64,000 bases of DNA from Kocuria soli. Its GTDB lineage: Bacteria; Actinomycetota; Actinomycetes; Actinomycetales; Micrococcaceae. The translations under genes and the position numbers were made by a program. Below are positions 1 through 8,622 of this stretch, piece by piece. Location of the stretch: positions 140,584 through 204,583 of the forward strand of contig NZ_RKMF01000005.1 of the NCBI RefSeq assembly GCF_003797835.1, given 5' to 3'. Position 1 is the first letter of the stretch; each line of letters opens with the position of its first letter. The notes beneath the pieces are model-generated. The model made no database searches, was not told where the DNA came from, and saw nothing but the letters and a program-made list of their open reading frames with translations.

Positions 1-924
1 GCGGGATACGGCCTGGGTGCCGCCCTCGGTGGTCTGGGCGCGGCTGAACTCATCCCAAGTTTCGGGTGGCGTTCGGTGTTCCTGGTCGGTGGCCTGCTGA
101 CCTTGGCGGCCACCGCCGCCGTCGTCGCACTGTTGCCGGAATCCGTCGACTACCTGAGTACGGGTCGTGGCGCGAGTGCGGATCGCAAGGCTCGCGTGGT
201 GGCCCGTCGGTTGAAACTGGAGGACTCCGCCGGGGTGGCCTCTGCCGCTGATTCGAGGTCCCCGGGCGCAGAGCGGGACATGGCGCGTGCGGTCGTGGGG
301 GAACCCGCAGACGGTGGAAAGCCCCGTGACACCGTGTTCAGCCAGCGCTACCTGGTGCAGAGCCTCCTGCTGTGGGTGTCGTTCTTCGTGATCATGTTCG
401 GCTTCTACTTCGCGAACACCTGGACCCCTCGCTTGTTGGTCGAATCCGGGATGTCCGAACAGCAGGGCATCGTCGGTGGTCTCCTGCTGACCCTCGGTGG
501 CACCTTCGGTTCTCTGCTCTACGGCTTGCTGACCACGCGGATCAGTGAGAAGGGCGTGCTGATCGCGTTCGTTGTCCTGAGCTCGGTCTTCCTGGTCGTT
601 TTCATCACCACCACGTCCATGGCGCTCGTGGCCTTTGCCAGCGGTGTGGTGGTGGGCATGCTCGTCAACGGGTGCATTGCCGGCATGTACACGCTGGCGC
701 CCATGACCTACGAGCCGCACCTGCGCACCACGGGCGTCGGATGGGGTATCGGTATCGGGCGTGCGGGGGCGATCCTCGCGCCGATCACCGTCGGCGCGTT
801 GCTGGACGCGGGATGGACTCCGGTCCAGCTCTACATCGGGGTCGCGGCGATCATGCTCCTGTCGGCGTTGGCACTGCTGCGGCTGCGGGCCGGCAGCTCC
901 ACGCGAAAGACGGTCGCGGCGTGA
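1..924 (+). CDS. MFS transporter, aromatic acid:H+ symporter (AAHS)-like, C-terminal part
   Basis: The reading frame is open from the first base, so the N-terminus lies outside the window; 307 codons are visible. The protein is a string of hydrophobic segments split by a long polar central loop (about residues 48-110). Just before that loop is LPESVDYLS, which resembles the motif at the end of the first six-helix half in AAHS transporters such as PcaK. The second half has about six membrane segments. These proteins import aromatic acids with protons across the cytoplasmic membrane. The substrate cannot be read from the sequence. A muconolactone-isomerase-like gene 3.3 kb downstream is a weak hint of aromatic catabolism. 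Confidence 0.85.
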   Translation, partial: AGYGLGAALGGLGAAELIPSFGWRSVFLVGGLLTLAATAAVVALLPESVDYLSTGRGASADRKARVVARRLKLEDSAGVASAADSRSPGAERDMARAVVGEPADGGKPRDTVFSQRYLVQSLLLWVSFFVIMFGFYFANTWTPRLLVESGMSEQQGIVGGLLLTLGGTFGSLLYGLLTTRISEKGVLIAFVVLSSVFLVVFITTTSMALVAFASGVVVGMLVNGCIAGMYTLAPMTYEPHLRTTGVGWGIGIGRAGAILAPITVGALLDAGWTPVQLYIGVAAIMLLSALALLRLRAGSSTRKTVAA

Positions 925-949
925 TTCGCACCAGACTTGAACAGTGTTT

Positions 950-955
950 AAGATA
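950..955 (+). promoter_or_regulatory. -10 element of bioY, leaderless type
   Basis: TAAGAT ends five bases before the bioY ATG at 961, so transcription would begin at or next to the start codon. There is no Shine-Dalgarno sequence in between. No convincing -35 was seen. Confidence 0.45.
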
Positions 956-960
956 CCGTC

Positions 961-1608
961 ATGCCTACTTCACCTAGCGTCGGCCCCACGCCTGCTTCTG
1001 CCACCTCGGACCCGTCCCGCTCCCCGGGTGACCACCGCAGGGGGGCCTCCGGATTCGACGTCGCACTCGTCGGGGTCTTTGCCGCGTTCTGCGCGGTGAT
1101 GTCCGTGCTTCCCGCCATCCCGGTCGGTCCGGTGGCGGTGCCCATCACGCTGCAGACCCTGGCCGTGTACCTCACTGGGCTCGTGCTGGGTGGACGGCGA
1201 GGTGGCGCGGCCGTGCTGCTGTACGTCCTCGTGGGCGTGGCCGGACTGCCCGTGTTCGCGGGATTCCGCGGTGGACCAGGGGTGCTGGCCGGCCCGTCTG
1301 CCGGATACATCGTGGGTTTTGCGGTCGCAGGCTTCCTGACGGGCGCGATCGCCTACCGAGTCCTTCGGCGTAGCCATGGATCCGGGGCGCGACTGCTCGG
1401 ACTGCTGTTGGCGGCAGTCGTCGGTGGGTTCCTCGTCACGCGCTTGCTCGGGGTCCCGGGACTGGCCCTCAACGGAGGTCTCACCCTGCGCGATGCGTTC
1501 CTGGCCGACCTGATCTACTGGCCGGGAGACCTGGTCAAGTGCGTGGCTGCGGCCTTGGTGGCTGCCGCCGTTCACCGGGCCTTTCCGCGATTGGCGGCTC
1601 GTCGTTGA
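961..1608 (+). CDS. bioY: Biotin ECF transporter substrate-binding subunit BioY
   Basis: This 215-residue integral membrane protein is a BioY-family S component that binds biotin. After a polar N-terminal tail of about 30 residues come roughly six membrane helices. It carries the family's loop pattern around VYLTGLVLGGRRG and PVFAGFRGGPGVLAGPSAGY. The next two genes encode an ECF ATPase and a transmembrane coupling protein, completing a BioMNY importer. The order bioY-bioM-bioN with tight spacing indicates one operon. The start at 961 sits directly after a -10-like hexamer, which suggests a leaderless transcript. The C-terminus ends in basic residues. Confidence 0.95.
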   Translation: MPTSPSVGPTPASATSDPSRSPGDHRRGASGFDVALVGVFAAFCAVMSVLPAIPVGPVAVPITLQTLAVYLTGLVLGGRRGGAAVLLYVLVGVAGLPVFAGFRGGPGVLAGPSAGYIVGFAVAGFLTGAIAYRVLRRSHGSGARLLGLLLAAVVGGFLVTRLLGVPGLALNGGLTLRDAFLADLIYWPGDLVKCVAAALVAAAVHRAFPRLAARR

Positions 1609-1637
1609 TCTTCGGGCTTGGCCGCTCGAGGGATTCT

Positions 1638-2426
1638 GTGGAAGAGCGTCCCGGCTTGGACGCCAACGTCGATCGGACGGTGGGCGTCCTTCTGCAGGAC
1701 CTCCACGTCCGGGTGCCTGGCGTCGACGGCCGGACCGGTGAAACCCCGATCCTCGAGGGCGTGACCGCCTCCCTCCGCGAGCCTCGCACCGCGGTTCTGG
1801 GCCTCAACGGGTCGGGCAAGTCCACCCTGCTCAGAGTTCTCAACGGGCTGATGCGGCCCAGCAGCGGCAGGATCAACGTACACGGGATCGACGTCGTCGC
1901 CTCCCCACGGCGTGCGCGGCGCGCCGTGGGATTCGTCTTCACGGACCCCACGGCGCAGTTGCTCATGCCCACGCCCCTGGAGGACGTCGAACTGTCCTTG
2001 CGGGACGAACTGGGCGATCCTGGTCGGCGGCGGCAACGAGCTATGGACTTGCTTGAGGAGATGGGGCTGGGACACCGGATGCACCATTCGGTGTACGATC
2101 TCTCCGGTGGACAGCGGCAGCTTGCCGCGCTGACCTCCGTGCTGGCCGTCGATCCGTCACTGCTGGTGCTCGACGAACCCACCACGCTGCTCGACCACCG
2201 CAATCGCGCCCGGTTCCTGGAACTCCTCGGTGACCTCCCCCAGCAGGTGGTCTTCTCGACGCACGATCTGGCTCTGGCGGCCGCCGCGGACCGGGTACTC
2301 GTGGTTCACGGGGGCCGGCTCGTGGCGGACGGCGGTCCCGAGCTGGTGGACCGATACGGGGCATGGTGCGTGGACGGCTTCCCTGGTGAGGGCACGCAGA
2401 ACGACGACGGGGCGGCGGGCGCGTGA
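1638..2426 (+). CDS. bioM: Biotin ECF transporter ATP-binding protein BioM
   Basis: An ABC-type ATPase of the CbiO/EcfA family energising BioY. The Walker A motif GLNGSGKST lies near residue 55, the signature LSGGQRQLAA near residue 155 and Walker B LLVLDEPTTLLD near residue 175, followed by a switch histidine in STHDLALA. The GTG at 1638 is preferred over longer in-frame starts because GAGGG lies six bases upstream and earlier codons would overlap bioY. Its stop overlaps the bioN start by four bases (GTGA), so the two proteins are translationally coupled. Confidence 0.93.
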   Translation: MEERPGLDANVDRTVGVLLQDLHVRVPGVDGRTGETPILEGVTASLREPRTAVLGLNGSGKSTLLRVLNGLMRPSSGRINVHGIDVVASPRRARRAVGFVFTDPTAQLLMPTPLEDVELSLRDELGDPGRRRQRAMDLLEEMGLGHRMHHSVYDLSGGQRQLAALTSVLAVDPSLLVLDEPTTLLDHRNRARFLELLGDLPQQVVFSTHDLALAAAADRVLVVHGGRLVADGGPELVDRYGAWCVDGFPGEGTQNDDGAAGA

Positions 2427-3082
2427 CGGGCCGCCGAGAGATCTTCGGGTCCTACCGTCCCGGCGACACCTGGCTGCACCGGCTGCCACCGTGGGCGAAG
2501 ACCGTGTCCGTGGTGGTGCTCTTCGTCGTCCTCTTCCTACCCCTGGAGCGCTCGGTACTCCCCAGAGATCAGGAATCGTGGCACCAGGCGGCCGGATGGG
2601 GCAAGCCGTTGGTCTGCCTCCTGGTCGTGATGGCGCTGGGCATGACGGCGGGGATCCGTTGGCGCAGTTGGTGGGAGACGGTGCGTCCCGCCCTGCCCGT
2701 GTTCCTCCTGCTGGCGCTGTACCACCTGCTCATGGGTACGGGAGCCCGAGGGGCAGGCGTTCTGCTGACCGTCGTGGCGGCGATGATCGCCACGCGAGTT
2801 CTGCTGGAAACCACGCCGCAAGCCGTGTTGTTGGACGGGGTGGTCAGGTTCCTGAGCCCACTTCGGCTGCTCGGTGTCGACCCCGCAAGGGTGGGACTGG
2901 CGTTGCAGATCATGATGCGCTCGGTCCCTTTTCTCATGGGTGTCACCAGTGACGTCCGGGAAGCCGCAGCGGCCCGCGGAGTGCGGGCGGGGCCGGTTCG
3001 ACTCGCCACCCCCGTCGTCGTCGCCGCTGTCGCACACGCCCAACGCACGGGTGAGGCGCTGGTGGCGCGCGGCCTGGAATGA
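2423..3082 (+). CDS. bioN: Biotin ECF transporter transmembrane protein BioN (EcfT family)
   Basis: A 219-residue membrane protein of the EcfT/CbiQ family that couples ATP hydrolysis by BioM to BioY. It has about four to five hydrophobic segments. The C-terminal cytoplasmic helix contains AAAARGVRAG and, at the end, ALVARGLE, matching the alanine-arginine-glycine coupling motifs by which EcfT proteins contact the ATPases. It begins at GTG 2423 inside the bioM stop and is the last gene of the biotin uptake operon. Confidence 0.92.
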   Translation: MTGRREIFGSYRPGDTWLHRLPPWAKTVSVVVLFVVLFLPLERSVLPRDQESWHQAAGWGKPLVCLLVVMALGMTAGIRWRSWWETVRPALPVFLLLALYHLLMGTGARGAGVLLTVVAAMIATRVLLETTPQAVLLDGVVRFLSPLRLLGVDPARVGLALQIMMRSVPFLMGVTSDVREAAAARGVRAGPVRLATPVVVAAVAHAQRTGEALVARGLE

Positions 3083-3118
3083 CGACGGCGAACACCTCAT
3101 CGTTGCCTGAAAGCACAC

Positions 3119-3124
3119 TAGGAT
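3119..3124 (+). promoter_or_regulatory. -10 element of the YpfJ-type peptidase gene, leaderless type
   Basis: TAGGAT ends six bases before ATG 3131. No ribosome-binding site lies between, so transcription and translation probably start together. Confidence 0.45.
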
Positions 3125-3130
3125 GCAGCT

Positions 3131-4081
3131 ATGAGCTTTGAAGGTGGAGGGCGTTTGGACACGTCCCGCGTCCAAACGGGTGGTTCGGGTGGCGGCGGTG
3201 GCCGCGGCATGGTCGTCGGAGGCGGGCTCGGTGGATTGCTCCTGACGATCGTCCTGGGTCTGATCTTCGGCCAACCGGTTGTGGGCGGTCTGGACGGTGC
3301 GCTGAACCAGTCGACGTACGACGAGTACTCCACCGGTTCCGGCAATGACGCCGCAGCGCAGAATGAGCTGGCCGAGAAGTGCCAGACCAGCGAAGACGCG
3401 AACTCCCAGACGGACTGTCGTGTGGTGGCGACGGCGAACAGCCTGGACGCCATGTGGTCGACCTACCTGCCGGAGAGCGCGGGCGTTCAGTACAACATGC
3501 CGGGCCTGGTCCTGTTCAGCGGCTCCGAGTACTCCCCGTGCGGGACGGCCTCCTCCGCCACCGGTCCGTTCTACTGCCCGTCCAACCAGACCGTGTACCT
3601 GGACTCGTCCTTCTACTCCACTCTCCAGAGCGATTTCGGTGCCGAGGGTGGGCCGCTGGCCGAGGAGTACGTCCTGGCCCACGAATTCGGCCACCACATC
3701 CAGTACCAGCTCGGTTACCTGGGGGCAGCCAGCCAGGACCAGCAGGGTGAGGACTCGGGCGCGGTGCGCGTGGAGTTGCAGGCGGACTGCTACGCCGGTG
3801 TGTGGGCCAACCGCGCATCGAGCGACGACTTCACGGGTGGCGTCAACCTGGAGAAGCTGACCGAAGACGATCTACGCTCCGCGTTGTCCACTGCCGAAGC
3901 CATCGGTGACGACCACATCCAGCAGACCACCTCCGGTCGGGTCAACCCGGAGGCCTTCACACACGGCACGTCTGATCAGCGCGTTGCCTGGTTCATGGCC
4001 GGGTCCAACGACGGCGACATCGCGAAGTGCGACACCTTCTCCGCCGGGAACCTGGACGATCCCGCCTCGATCCGCGGCTGA
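3131..4081 (+). CDS. Neutral zinc metallopeptidase, YpfJ family
   Basis: A 316-residue protein of the YpfJ/neutral zinc metallopeptidase family. An N-terminal Gly-rich cytoplasmic stretch is followed by one membrane helix at about residues 30-52, so the peptidase domain is extracytoplasmic. The zinc-binding HExxH-type motif HEFGHHIQ begins at residue 184 with Glu as catalytic base, and RVELQADCYAGVWA about 35 residues later supplies the downstream acidic region typical of the family. Several cysteines in the outer domain could form disulfides. The physiological substrate of this family is not established. Confidence 0.9.
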   Translation: MSFEGGGRLDTSRVQTGGSGGGGGRGMVVGGGLGGLLLTIVLGLIFGQPVVGGLDGALNQSTYDEYSTGSGNDAAAQNELAEKCQTSEDANSQTDCRVVATANSLDAMWSTYLPESAGVQYNMPGLVLFSGSEYSPCGTASSATGPFYCPSNQTVYLDSSFYSTLQSDFGAEGGPLAEEYVLAHEFGHHIQYQLGYLGAASQDQQGEDSGAVRVELQADCYAGVWANRASSDDFTGGVNLEKLTEDDLRSALSTAEAIGDDHIQQTTSGRVNPEAFTHGTSDQRVAWFMAGSNDGDIAKCDTFSAGNLDDPASIRG

Positions 4082-4237
4082 GGCAGACGGGCCCGGAGCT
4101 GCGAACGGAACCGGGTCGGGGCGTCGTCGTCCGGGATCATGCCTCACCCGACCATGCCTCACCGGTGGAGGCCTGTTGAACGCTTGAACTAGGCTCGACT
4201 TGTCTTGATCGGACAACGACGTCAGGAGAAAGCGTCC

Positions 4238-4516
4238 ATGAAGTTCCTGTGCCGCATGCAGGTCCAGTTCCCCGAGTCCATGTCGGCCGAAGAGGTTGCG
4301 CAGAAGCAGGCCCAGGAGAAGGAGTACTCCCAGGCTCTCCAGCGCTCGGGTGAGTTCGAGGCGATCTACCGCGTGGTGGGCAAGTACGCCAACGTCTCCA
4401 TTTTCGACGTCGAGTCCAACGACCGCTTGCACGAGATCCTCTCGGGCTTCCCGATGTTCCCGTACATGAGCATCGAGACCACTCCCCTGAGCAAGCACCC
4501 GAACTCGATCCGCTGA
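4238..4516 (+). CDS. Muconolactone delta-isomerase-like protein (CatC family)
   Basis: The 92-residue product has the length and pattern of muconolactone isomerase: an N-terminal strand MKFLCRMQVQFP, a charged helix, then RVVGKYANVSIFDVES and a C-terminal FPMFPYMSIETTPLSKHP. The ATG at 4238 is preceded by AGGAGAAA eight bases upstream, which decides the start. CatC makes 3-oxoadipate enol-lactone in the catechol branch of the beta-ketoadipate pathway. No other catechol genes are present in the window, so this stand-alone homologue may have another role. A strong bidirectional hairpin follows. Confidence 0.8.
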   Translation: MKFLCRMQVQFPESMSAEEVAQKQAQEKEYSQALQRSGEFEAIYRVVGKYANVSIFDVESNDRLHEILSGFPMFPYMSIETTPLSKHPNSIR

Positions 4517-4526
4517 GTGACGCACA

Positions 4527-4603
4527 AAACCCCCGCCGAGTGTCCGTTTCCGGTCGCCTCAAGGTGTCTGAGGCGACCAGAAACGGACACTCGGCGGGGG
4601 TTT
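4527..4603. terminator. Long inverted repeat, bidirectional terminator between convergent genes
   Basis: Two 35-base arms (4527-4561 and 4569-4603) pair with a single mismatch around a 7-base loop. The arms begin with AAA and end with TTT, so the hairpin is followed by a short T run on both strands. It sits between the CatC-like gene and sufT, which converge. The arm length is far above that of a normal terminator. Confidence 0.75.
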
Positions 4604-4618
4604 CCTCCGCGAGGCGGA

Positions 4619-4957
4619 TCAGATGTTGAAGCCCAGGGCCCGCATCTGGTCGCGGCCGTCCTCCGTGATGCGCTCCATGCCCCAAGGGGGCATCCATACC
4701 CAGTTGACGCGCCATTCATCGACCAGCGTGCCGATGTTCTGCTCGACCTGCTCCTCGATCACGTCCTGCAACGGGCAGGCCGCGGTGGTGAGGGTCATGT
4801 CGAGCTTGAGGGCCCCGTCGTCCATGTAGGACGCGCCGTACAAGAGCCCCAGGTCCACGATGTTGACCCCGAGCTCGGGGTCGATCACGTTCTTGAGCGC
4901 TTCCTCGATCTCCTCGATCTGCGGAGCACCCTGCGGAATGTCAGTGGTCTCGGTCAT
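4619..4957 (-). CDS. sufT: Metal-sulfur cluster assembly factor, SufT-like (MIP18/PaaD domain)
   Basis: A 112-residue protein of the MIP18/DUF59 family. It shows the hallmark VIDPELGVNIVDLGLLY at about residues 25-41 and the later TTAACPLQDVIEEQV, whose Cys is the conserved functional cysteine of the family. Proteins of this type help mature or deliver Fe-S clusters. It is the last gene of the suf operon, nine bases after sufC, which fits the gene order of actinobacterial suf loci. Confidence 0.9.
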   Translation of the reverse strand: MTETTDIPQGAPQIEEIEEALKNVIDPELGVNIVDLGLLYGASYMDDGALKLDMTLTTAACPLQDVIEEQVEQNIGTLVDEWRVNWVWMPPWGMERITEDGRDQMRALGFNI

Positions 4958-4966
4958 GACGGTTCC

Positions 4967-5734
4967 TTACCGGCCGGCGGCGGCGGCCACGTACTTGTCG
5001 TAGCCCTCTTCCTCGAGCTTGACGGCCAACTCCGGGCCGCCCTGTTCCACGATGCGCCCGTCATTGAACACGTGGACGTAATCGGGCTTGATGTAGCGCA
5101 GGATCCGGTTGTAGTGCGTGATGAGCATGACGCCCATGTCGTTGGATTCCTTGGCGCGGTTCACGCCCTCGGACACCACCCGGAGGGCATCGACGTCCAG
5201 GCCGGAGTCCGTCTCGTCCAGCAGCGCCATCTTGGGCTTGAGCAGTTCGAGCTGCATGATCTCCATGCGCTTCTTCTCACCGCCGGAGAAGCCTTCGTTG
5301 ACGTTGCGCTGGATCATGGCCGGGTCCATCTTCAGCTGCTCCGCGACGGCCTTGACGTCCTTGGTCCAGGTCCGCAGGGACGGTGCTTCGCCGTCCACGG
5401 CGGTCTTGGCCGAGCGCAGGAAGTTGGAGGTGGTCACGCCGGGGATCTCCACCGGGTACTGCATGGCCAGGAACAGGCCGGCTCGGGCGCGCTCGTCCAC
5501 GGACATGTCCAGGACGTTCTCCCCGTCCAGGGTCACGGAACCGGAGTCCACGCGGAACTTGGGGTGACCGGCGATGGTCGAAGCAAGGGTGGACTTGCCG
5601 GAGCCGTTGGGGCCCATGATCGCGTGCACCTCACCGGAGTTGATGGTGATGTTCACGCCCTTGAGGATCTGCTTGCTGTTCTCGTCGTCGAGCAGGACCG
5701 ATGCTTGCAAGTCCTTGATTTCCAAAGTGCTCAA
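4967..5734 (-). CDS. sufC: Fe-S cluster assembly ATPase SufC
   Basis: The ATPase of the SufBCD scaffold complex, 255 residues. Walker A GPNGSGKST spans residues 41-49. The signature FSGGEKKRMEIMQLE lies near residue 150 and Walker B ALLDETDSGLD near residue 170, with the D-E-T-D-S-G pattern typical of SufC rather than of transport ATPases. It acts in the cytoplasm on the SufB-SufD dimer. It follows sufD after a 56-base gap; many relatives carry a Rieske-type gene at this point, which is absent here. Confidence 0.97.
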   Translation of the reverse strand: MSTLEIKDLQASVLLDDENSKQILKGVNITINSGEVHAIMGPNGSGKSTLASTIAGHPKFRVDSGSVTLDGENVLDMSVDERARAGLFLAMQYPVEIPGVTTSNFLRSAKTAVDGEAPSLRTWTKDVKAVAEQLKMDPAMIQRNVNEGFSGGEKKRMEIMQLELLKPKMALLDETDSGLDVDALRVVSEGVNRAKESNDMGVMLITHYNRILRYIKPDYVHVFNDGRIVEQGGPELAVKLEEEGYDKYVAAAAGR

Positions 5735-5790
5735 TGTGTCTCCTGAAGTGCTTCGAAAGGTGGTGTGGGCCCTCGGTCCGTGACCGGGGC

Positions 5791-7113
5791 TCAGTGATCG
5801 GCGTTGGACAGTTCAGCTTCGACGACGTCGCGCAGACGCGCCTCGATGCCCTCGTCCTCGATCTGCTGGAGAATCTCGAAGAGGAAGCCGCGAACCACCA
5901 GGCGGCGGGCCTCCACCTCCGGGATACCGCGCGACATGAGGTAGTACAGGTGCTCGGAATCGAGCTGGCCGGTGGTCGACGCGTGGCCGGCACCGGCGAT
6001 CAGCCCGGTCTCGATCTCGAGGTTGGGGATGGAGTCCATCCGTGGCCCGTCGTTGAGAATCAGGTTGCGGTTGAGTTCGTAGGTGTCCGTGCCCTCTGCC
6101 TCGGGGCGGATCAGGACATCACCGACCCACACGCCGTGCGCCCCGCGACCCTGCAACGCCGACTTGTAGGTCACGCGCGAGACGCAGTTCGGCTGCGAGT
6201 GGTCCACGAACAGGCGCGACTCGAGGTGCTGGTCGTCGTCGACGAAGGTCAGACCGTACATCTCGACCTCGGCACCTGGCCCGGTGTAGCGCACGGCCGG
6301 GGTCACGCGGACGGTGTCGCCGCCGAGGTTGACGGAGACGTGCTTGAACCGGGCGTCCCGTCCGAGCTTGCCGTGCTGGGCCGAAGCGTGGGCGGTGCCC
6401 TGGTCCTGCCACTCCTGCAAGGTCACCACGGTCAGGTTCGCGGAGTCCCCCACCAGGAACTCGATGTTCTGGCTCACGACGGCGGTACCGCTGTGATGCA
6501 GGACGATCCGCGCCTTCGAGAACGCCTGGGCGTCCACGATCAGGTGCTGAGCGGCGGGGTCCGTGTGGGACCCCTTGATCTCGACCAGGACGGTGTCCGC
6601 GATCTCGGCTTCCCGGGGAACGGTGATCACCGTGGCCTCGCGGAAGTGTGCCCACGCGTTGGCCGACAGCCGGTCCTCGGGAATGCCGGCGGAGCCGACG
6701 CGGGCGTCGTCGCGACCCACGGTCTCCACCCTGACCAGATCCGAACCGGAAACGGTCACGGCCGGAGCTTCTGCCGTCAGTTCGTCCGAGTGCAGGCCCT
6801 TGAGGCGCTTGAGCGGGGTGAAGCGGAAGTCCTCCTCACGGCCCGTCAGCTCGGGAAAGTCCGCCAGGTCGTAGGACGCGGTGCGCTCGGCGCGGGAGTT
6901 GCCGGCGGGCTTCTTGGCGCCCTTCGGCAAGGCGACCTCGACCTCGCGCTCGTCCGTCGCGGTGCTGTGCTCGGTGGCCAGCTTCTCGCCCTCCTGGGTC
7001 ATGCCCGGAATGGCGATGCGTGCCTCGTCGGTGCGGACACCTTCGACCAGATCCTCCTCGGCGGTGGTGGTGCCGGGGGCGGTGTTCGTGGCGGTGTTGG
7101 ACATGTCAGCCAA
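5791..7113 (-). CDS. sufD: Fe-S cluster assembly protein SufD
   Basis: A 440-residue paralogue of SufB. It has a variable acidic and Ala-rich N-terminus of about 60 residues, then the beta-helix core ending in [20 protein letters not shown] and the C-terminal helical domain [15 protein letters not shown]. It forms the SufBC2D scaffold, where Fe-S clusters are built. The start overlaps the end of sufB by eight bases, consistent with translational coupling. Confidence 0.95.
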   Translation of the reverse strand: MADMSNTATNTAPGTTTAEEDLVEGVRTDEARIAIPGMTQEGEKLATEHSTATDEREVEVALPKGAKKPAGNSRAERTASYDLADFPELTGREEDFRFTPLKRLKGLHSDELTAEAPAVTVSGSDLVRVETVGRDDARVGSAGIPEDRLSANAWAHFREATVITVPREAEIADTVLVEIKGSHTDPAAQHLIVDAQAFSKARIVLHHSGTAVVSQNIEFLVGDSANLTVVTLQEWQDQGTAHASAQHGKLGRDARFKHVSVNLGGDTVRVTPAVRYTGPGAEVEMYGLTFVDDDQHLESRLFVDHSQPNCVSRVTYKSALQGRGAHGVWVGDVLIRPEAEGTDTYELNRNLILNDGPRMDSIPNLEIETGLIAGAGHASTTGQLDSEHLYYLMSRGIPEVEARRLVVRGFLFEILQQIEDEGIEARLRDVVEAELSNADH

Positions 7114-8557
7114 CGGATCCCTCCATCTGCAGTTCGATCAAGCGGTTGAGCTCCAGCGCGTATTCCATGGGCAGCTCGCGGGCAATCGGCTCCACGAAGC
7201 CGCGCACGATCATGGCCATGGCCTCTTCCTCGGCGATGCCGCGCTGCATGAGGTAGAACAGCTGCTCCTCGGACACGCGAGACACCGTGGCCTCGTGGCC
7301 CATGGACACGTCGTCCTCGCGGATGTCGACGTACGGGTAGGTGTCGGAGCGGGAGACGGTGTCGACCAGAAGGGCGTCGCAGACCACGTTGGACTTGGCG
7401 TTCTTGGCGCCTTCGCGGACCTGCACCAGCCCGCGGTAGGCCGAGCGGCCACCGTTACGGGCCACGGACTTGGACACGATCGACGACGACGTGTTGGGGG
7501 CGATGTGCACCATCTTGGAACCGGTGTCCTGGTGCTGCCCCTCTCCCGCGAAGGCGATCGAGAGGGTCTCACCCTTGGCGTGCTCCCCGGTCATGTAGAC
7601 CGCCGGGTACTTCTGGGTGACCTTGGAGCCGATGTTGCCGTCGATCCACTCCATGGTGGCGCCCTCGTGCGCGATCGCGCGCTTGGTCACCAGGTTGTAG
7701 ACGTTGTTGGACCAGTTCTGGATGGTCGTGTAACGAACGCGGGCGTTCTTCTTGACCACGATCTCGACCACCGCGGAGTGCAGCGAATCGGTCTTGTAGA
7801 TCGGGGCCGTGCAGCCTTCGATGTAGTGGACGTAGGAGTCCTCGTCGGCGATGATCAGCGTCCGCTCGAACTGACCCATGTTCTCGGTGTTGATGCGGAA
7901 GTAGGCCTGCAGCGGGATCTCCACGTGAACGCCCTTGGGGACGTAGACGAACGATCCACCGGACCAGACGGCGGTGTTGAGAGCACCGAACTTGTTGTCC
8001 CCGACGGGGATCACGGTGCCGAAGTACTCCTCGAAGAACTCGGGGTGTTCGCGCAGCGCGGTGTCGGTGTCCATGAAGATCACGCCCTGCTCCTCCAGGT
8101 CCTCACGGATCTGGTGGTACACGACCTCGGACTCGTACTGTGCGGCCACACCGGCCACCAGGCGGGAGCGCTCCGCCTCCGGAATGCCAAGCTTCTCGTA
8201 GGTGTCACGGATGTCCCCGGGCAGGTCCTCCCAGGACTGCGCCTGCTTCTCGGAGGCACGGACGAAGTACTTGATGTTGTCGAAGTCGATGTCCGACAGG
8301 TCCGCACCCCAGGTGGGCATGGGCTTGCGGTCAAAGAACTTGAGCGCCTTGAGCCGCATGTTGAGCATCCACTCAGGCTCGTTCTTCTTGGCCGAGATGT
8401 CGCGGACCACGTCCTCGTTCAGGCCGCGTCGAGCGGAAGCACCCGCGACGTCGGGGTCGGCCCAGCCGTATTCGTAGTTCCCGATCCCCTCCAGCTCAGG
8501 GTTCTTCTCCAGAATGTCGCTGATGACGGTGTCATTCGCGTTCGTCACGTCAGTCAT
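7106..8557 (-). CDS. sufB: Fe-S cluster assembly protein SufB
   Basis: The 483-residue scaffold subunit on which Fe-S clusters form. Diagnostic stretches are [12 protein letters not shown] near the N-terminus, [29 protein letters not shown] with the conserved Cys, [18 protein letters not shown], and the SufB/SufD C-terminal motif [18 protein letters not shown]. It starts 65 bases after sufR, so the regulator and structural genes are probably cotranscribed. AGGAGG lies just upstream of the ATG. Confidence 0.98.
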   Translation of the reverse strand: MTDVTNANDTVISDILEKNPELEGIGNYEYGWADPDVAGASARRGLNEDVVRDISAKKNEPEWMLNMRLKALKFFDRKPMPTWGADLSDIDFDNIKYFVRASEKQAQSWEDLPGDIRDTYEKLGIPEAERSRLVAGVAAQYESEVVYHQIREDLEEQGVIFMDTDTALREHPEFFEEYFGTVIPVGDNKFGALNTAVWSGGSFVYVPKGVHVEIPLQAYFRINTENMGQFERTLIIADEDSYVHYIEGCTAPIYKTDSLHSAVVEIVVKKNARVRYTTIQNWSNNVYNLVTKRAIAHEGATMEWIDGNIGSKVTQKYPAVYMTGEHAKGETLSIAFAGEGQHQDTGSKMVHIAPNTSSSIVSKSVARNGGRSAYRGLVQVREGAKNAKSNVVCDALLVDTVSRSDTYPYVDIREDDVSMGHEATVSRVSEEQLFYLMQRGIAEEEAMAMIVRGFVEPIARELPMEYALELNRLIELQMEGSVG

Positions 8558-8622
8558 GACGGCCTCCTCTTGTCGAGCAGTGTGTCGGGTGGTTCAGGTC
8601 GGCAACGGGCTGGGGCCCGCGC

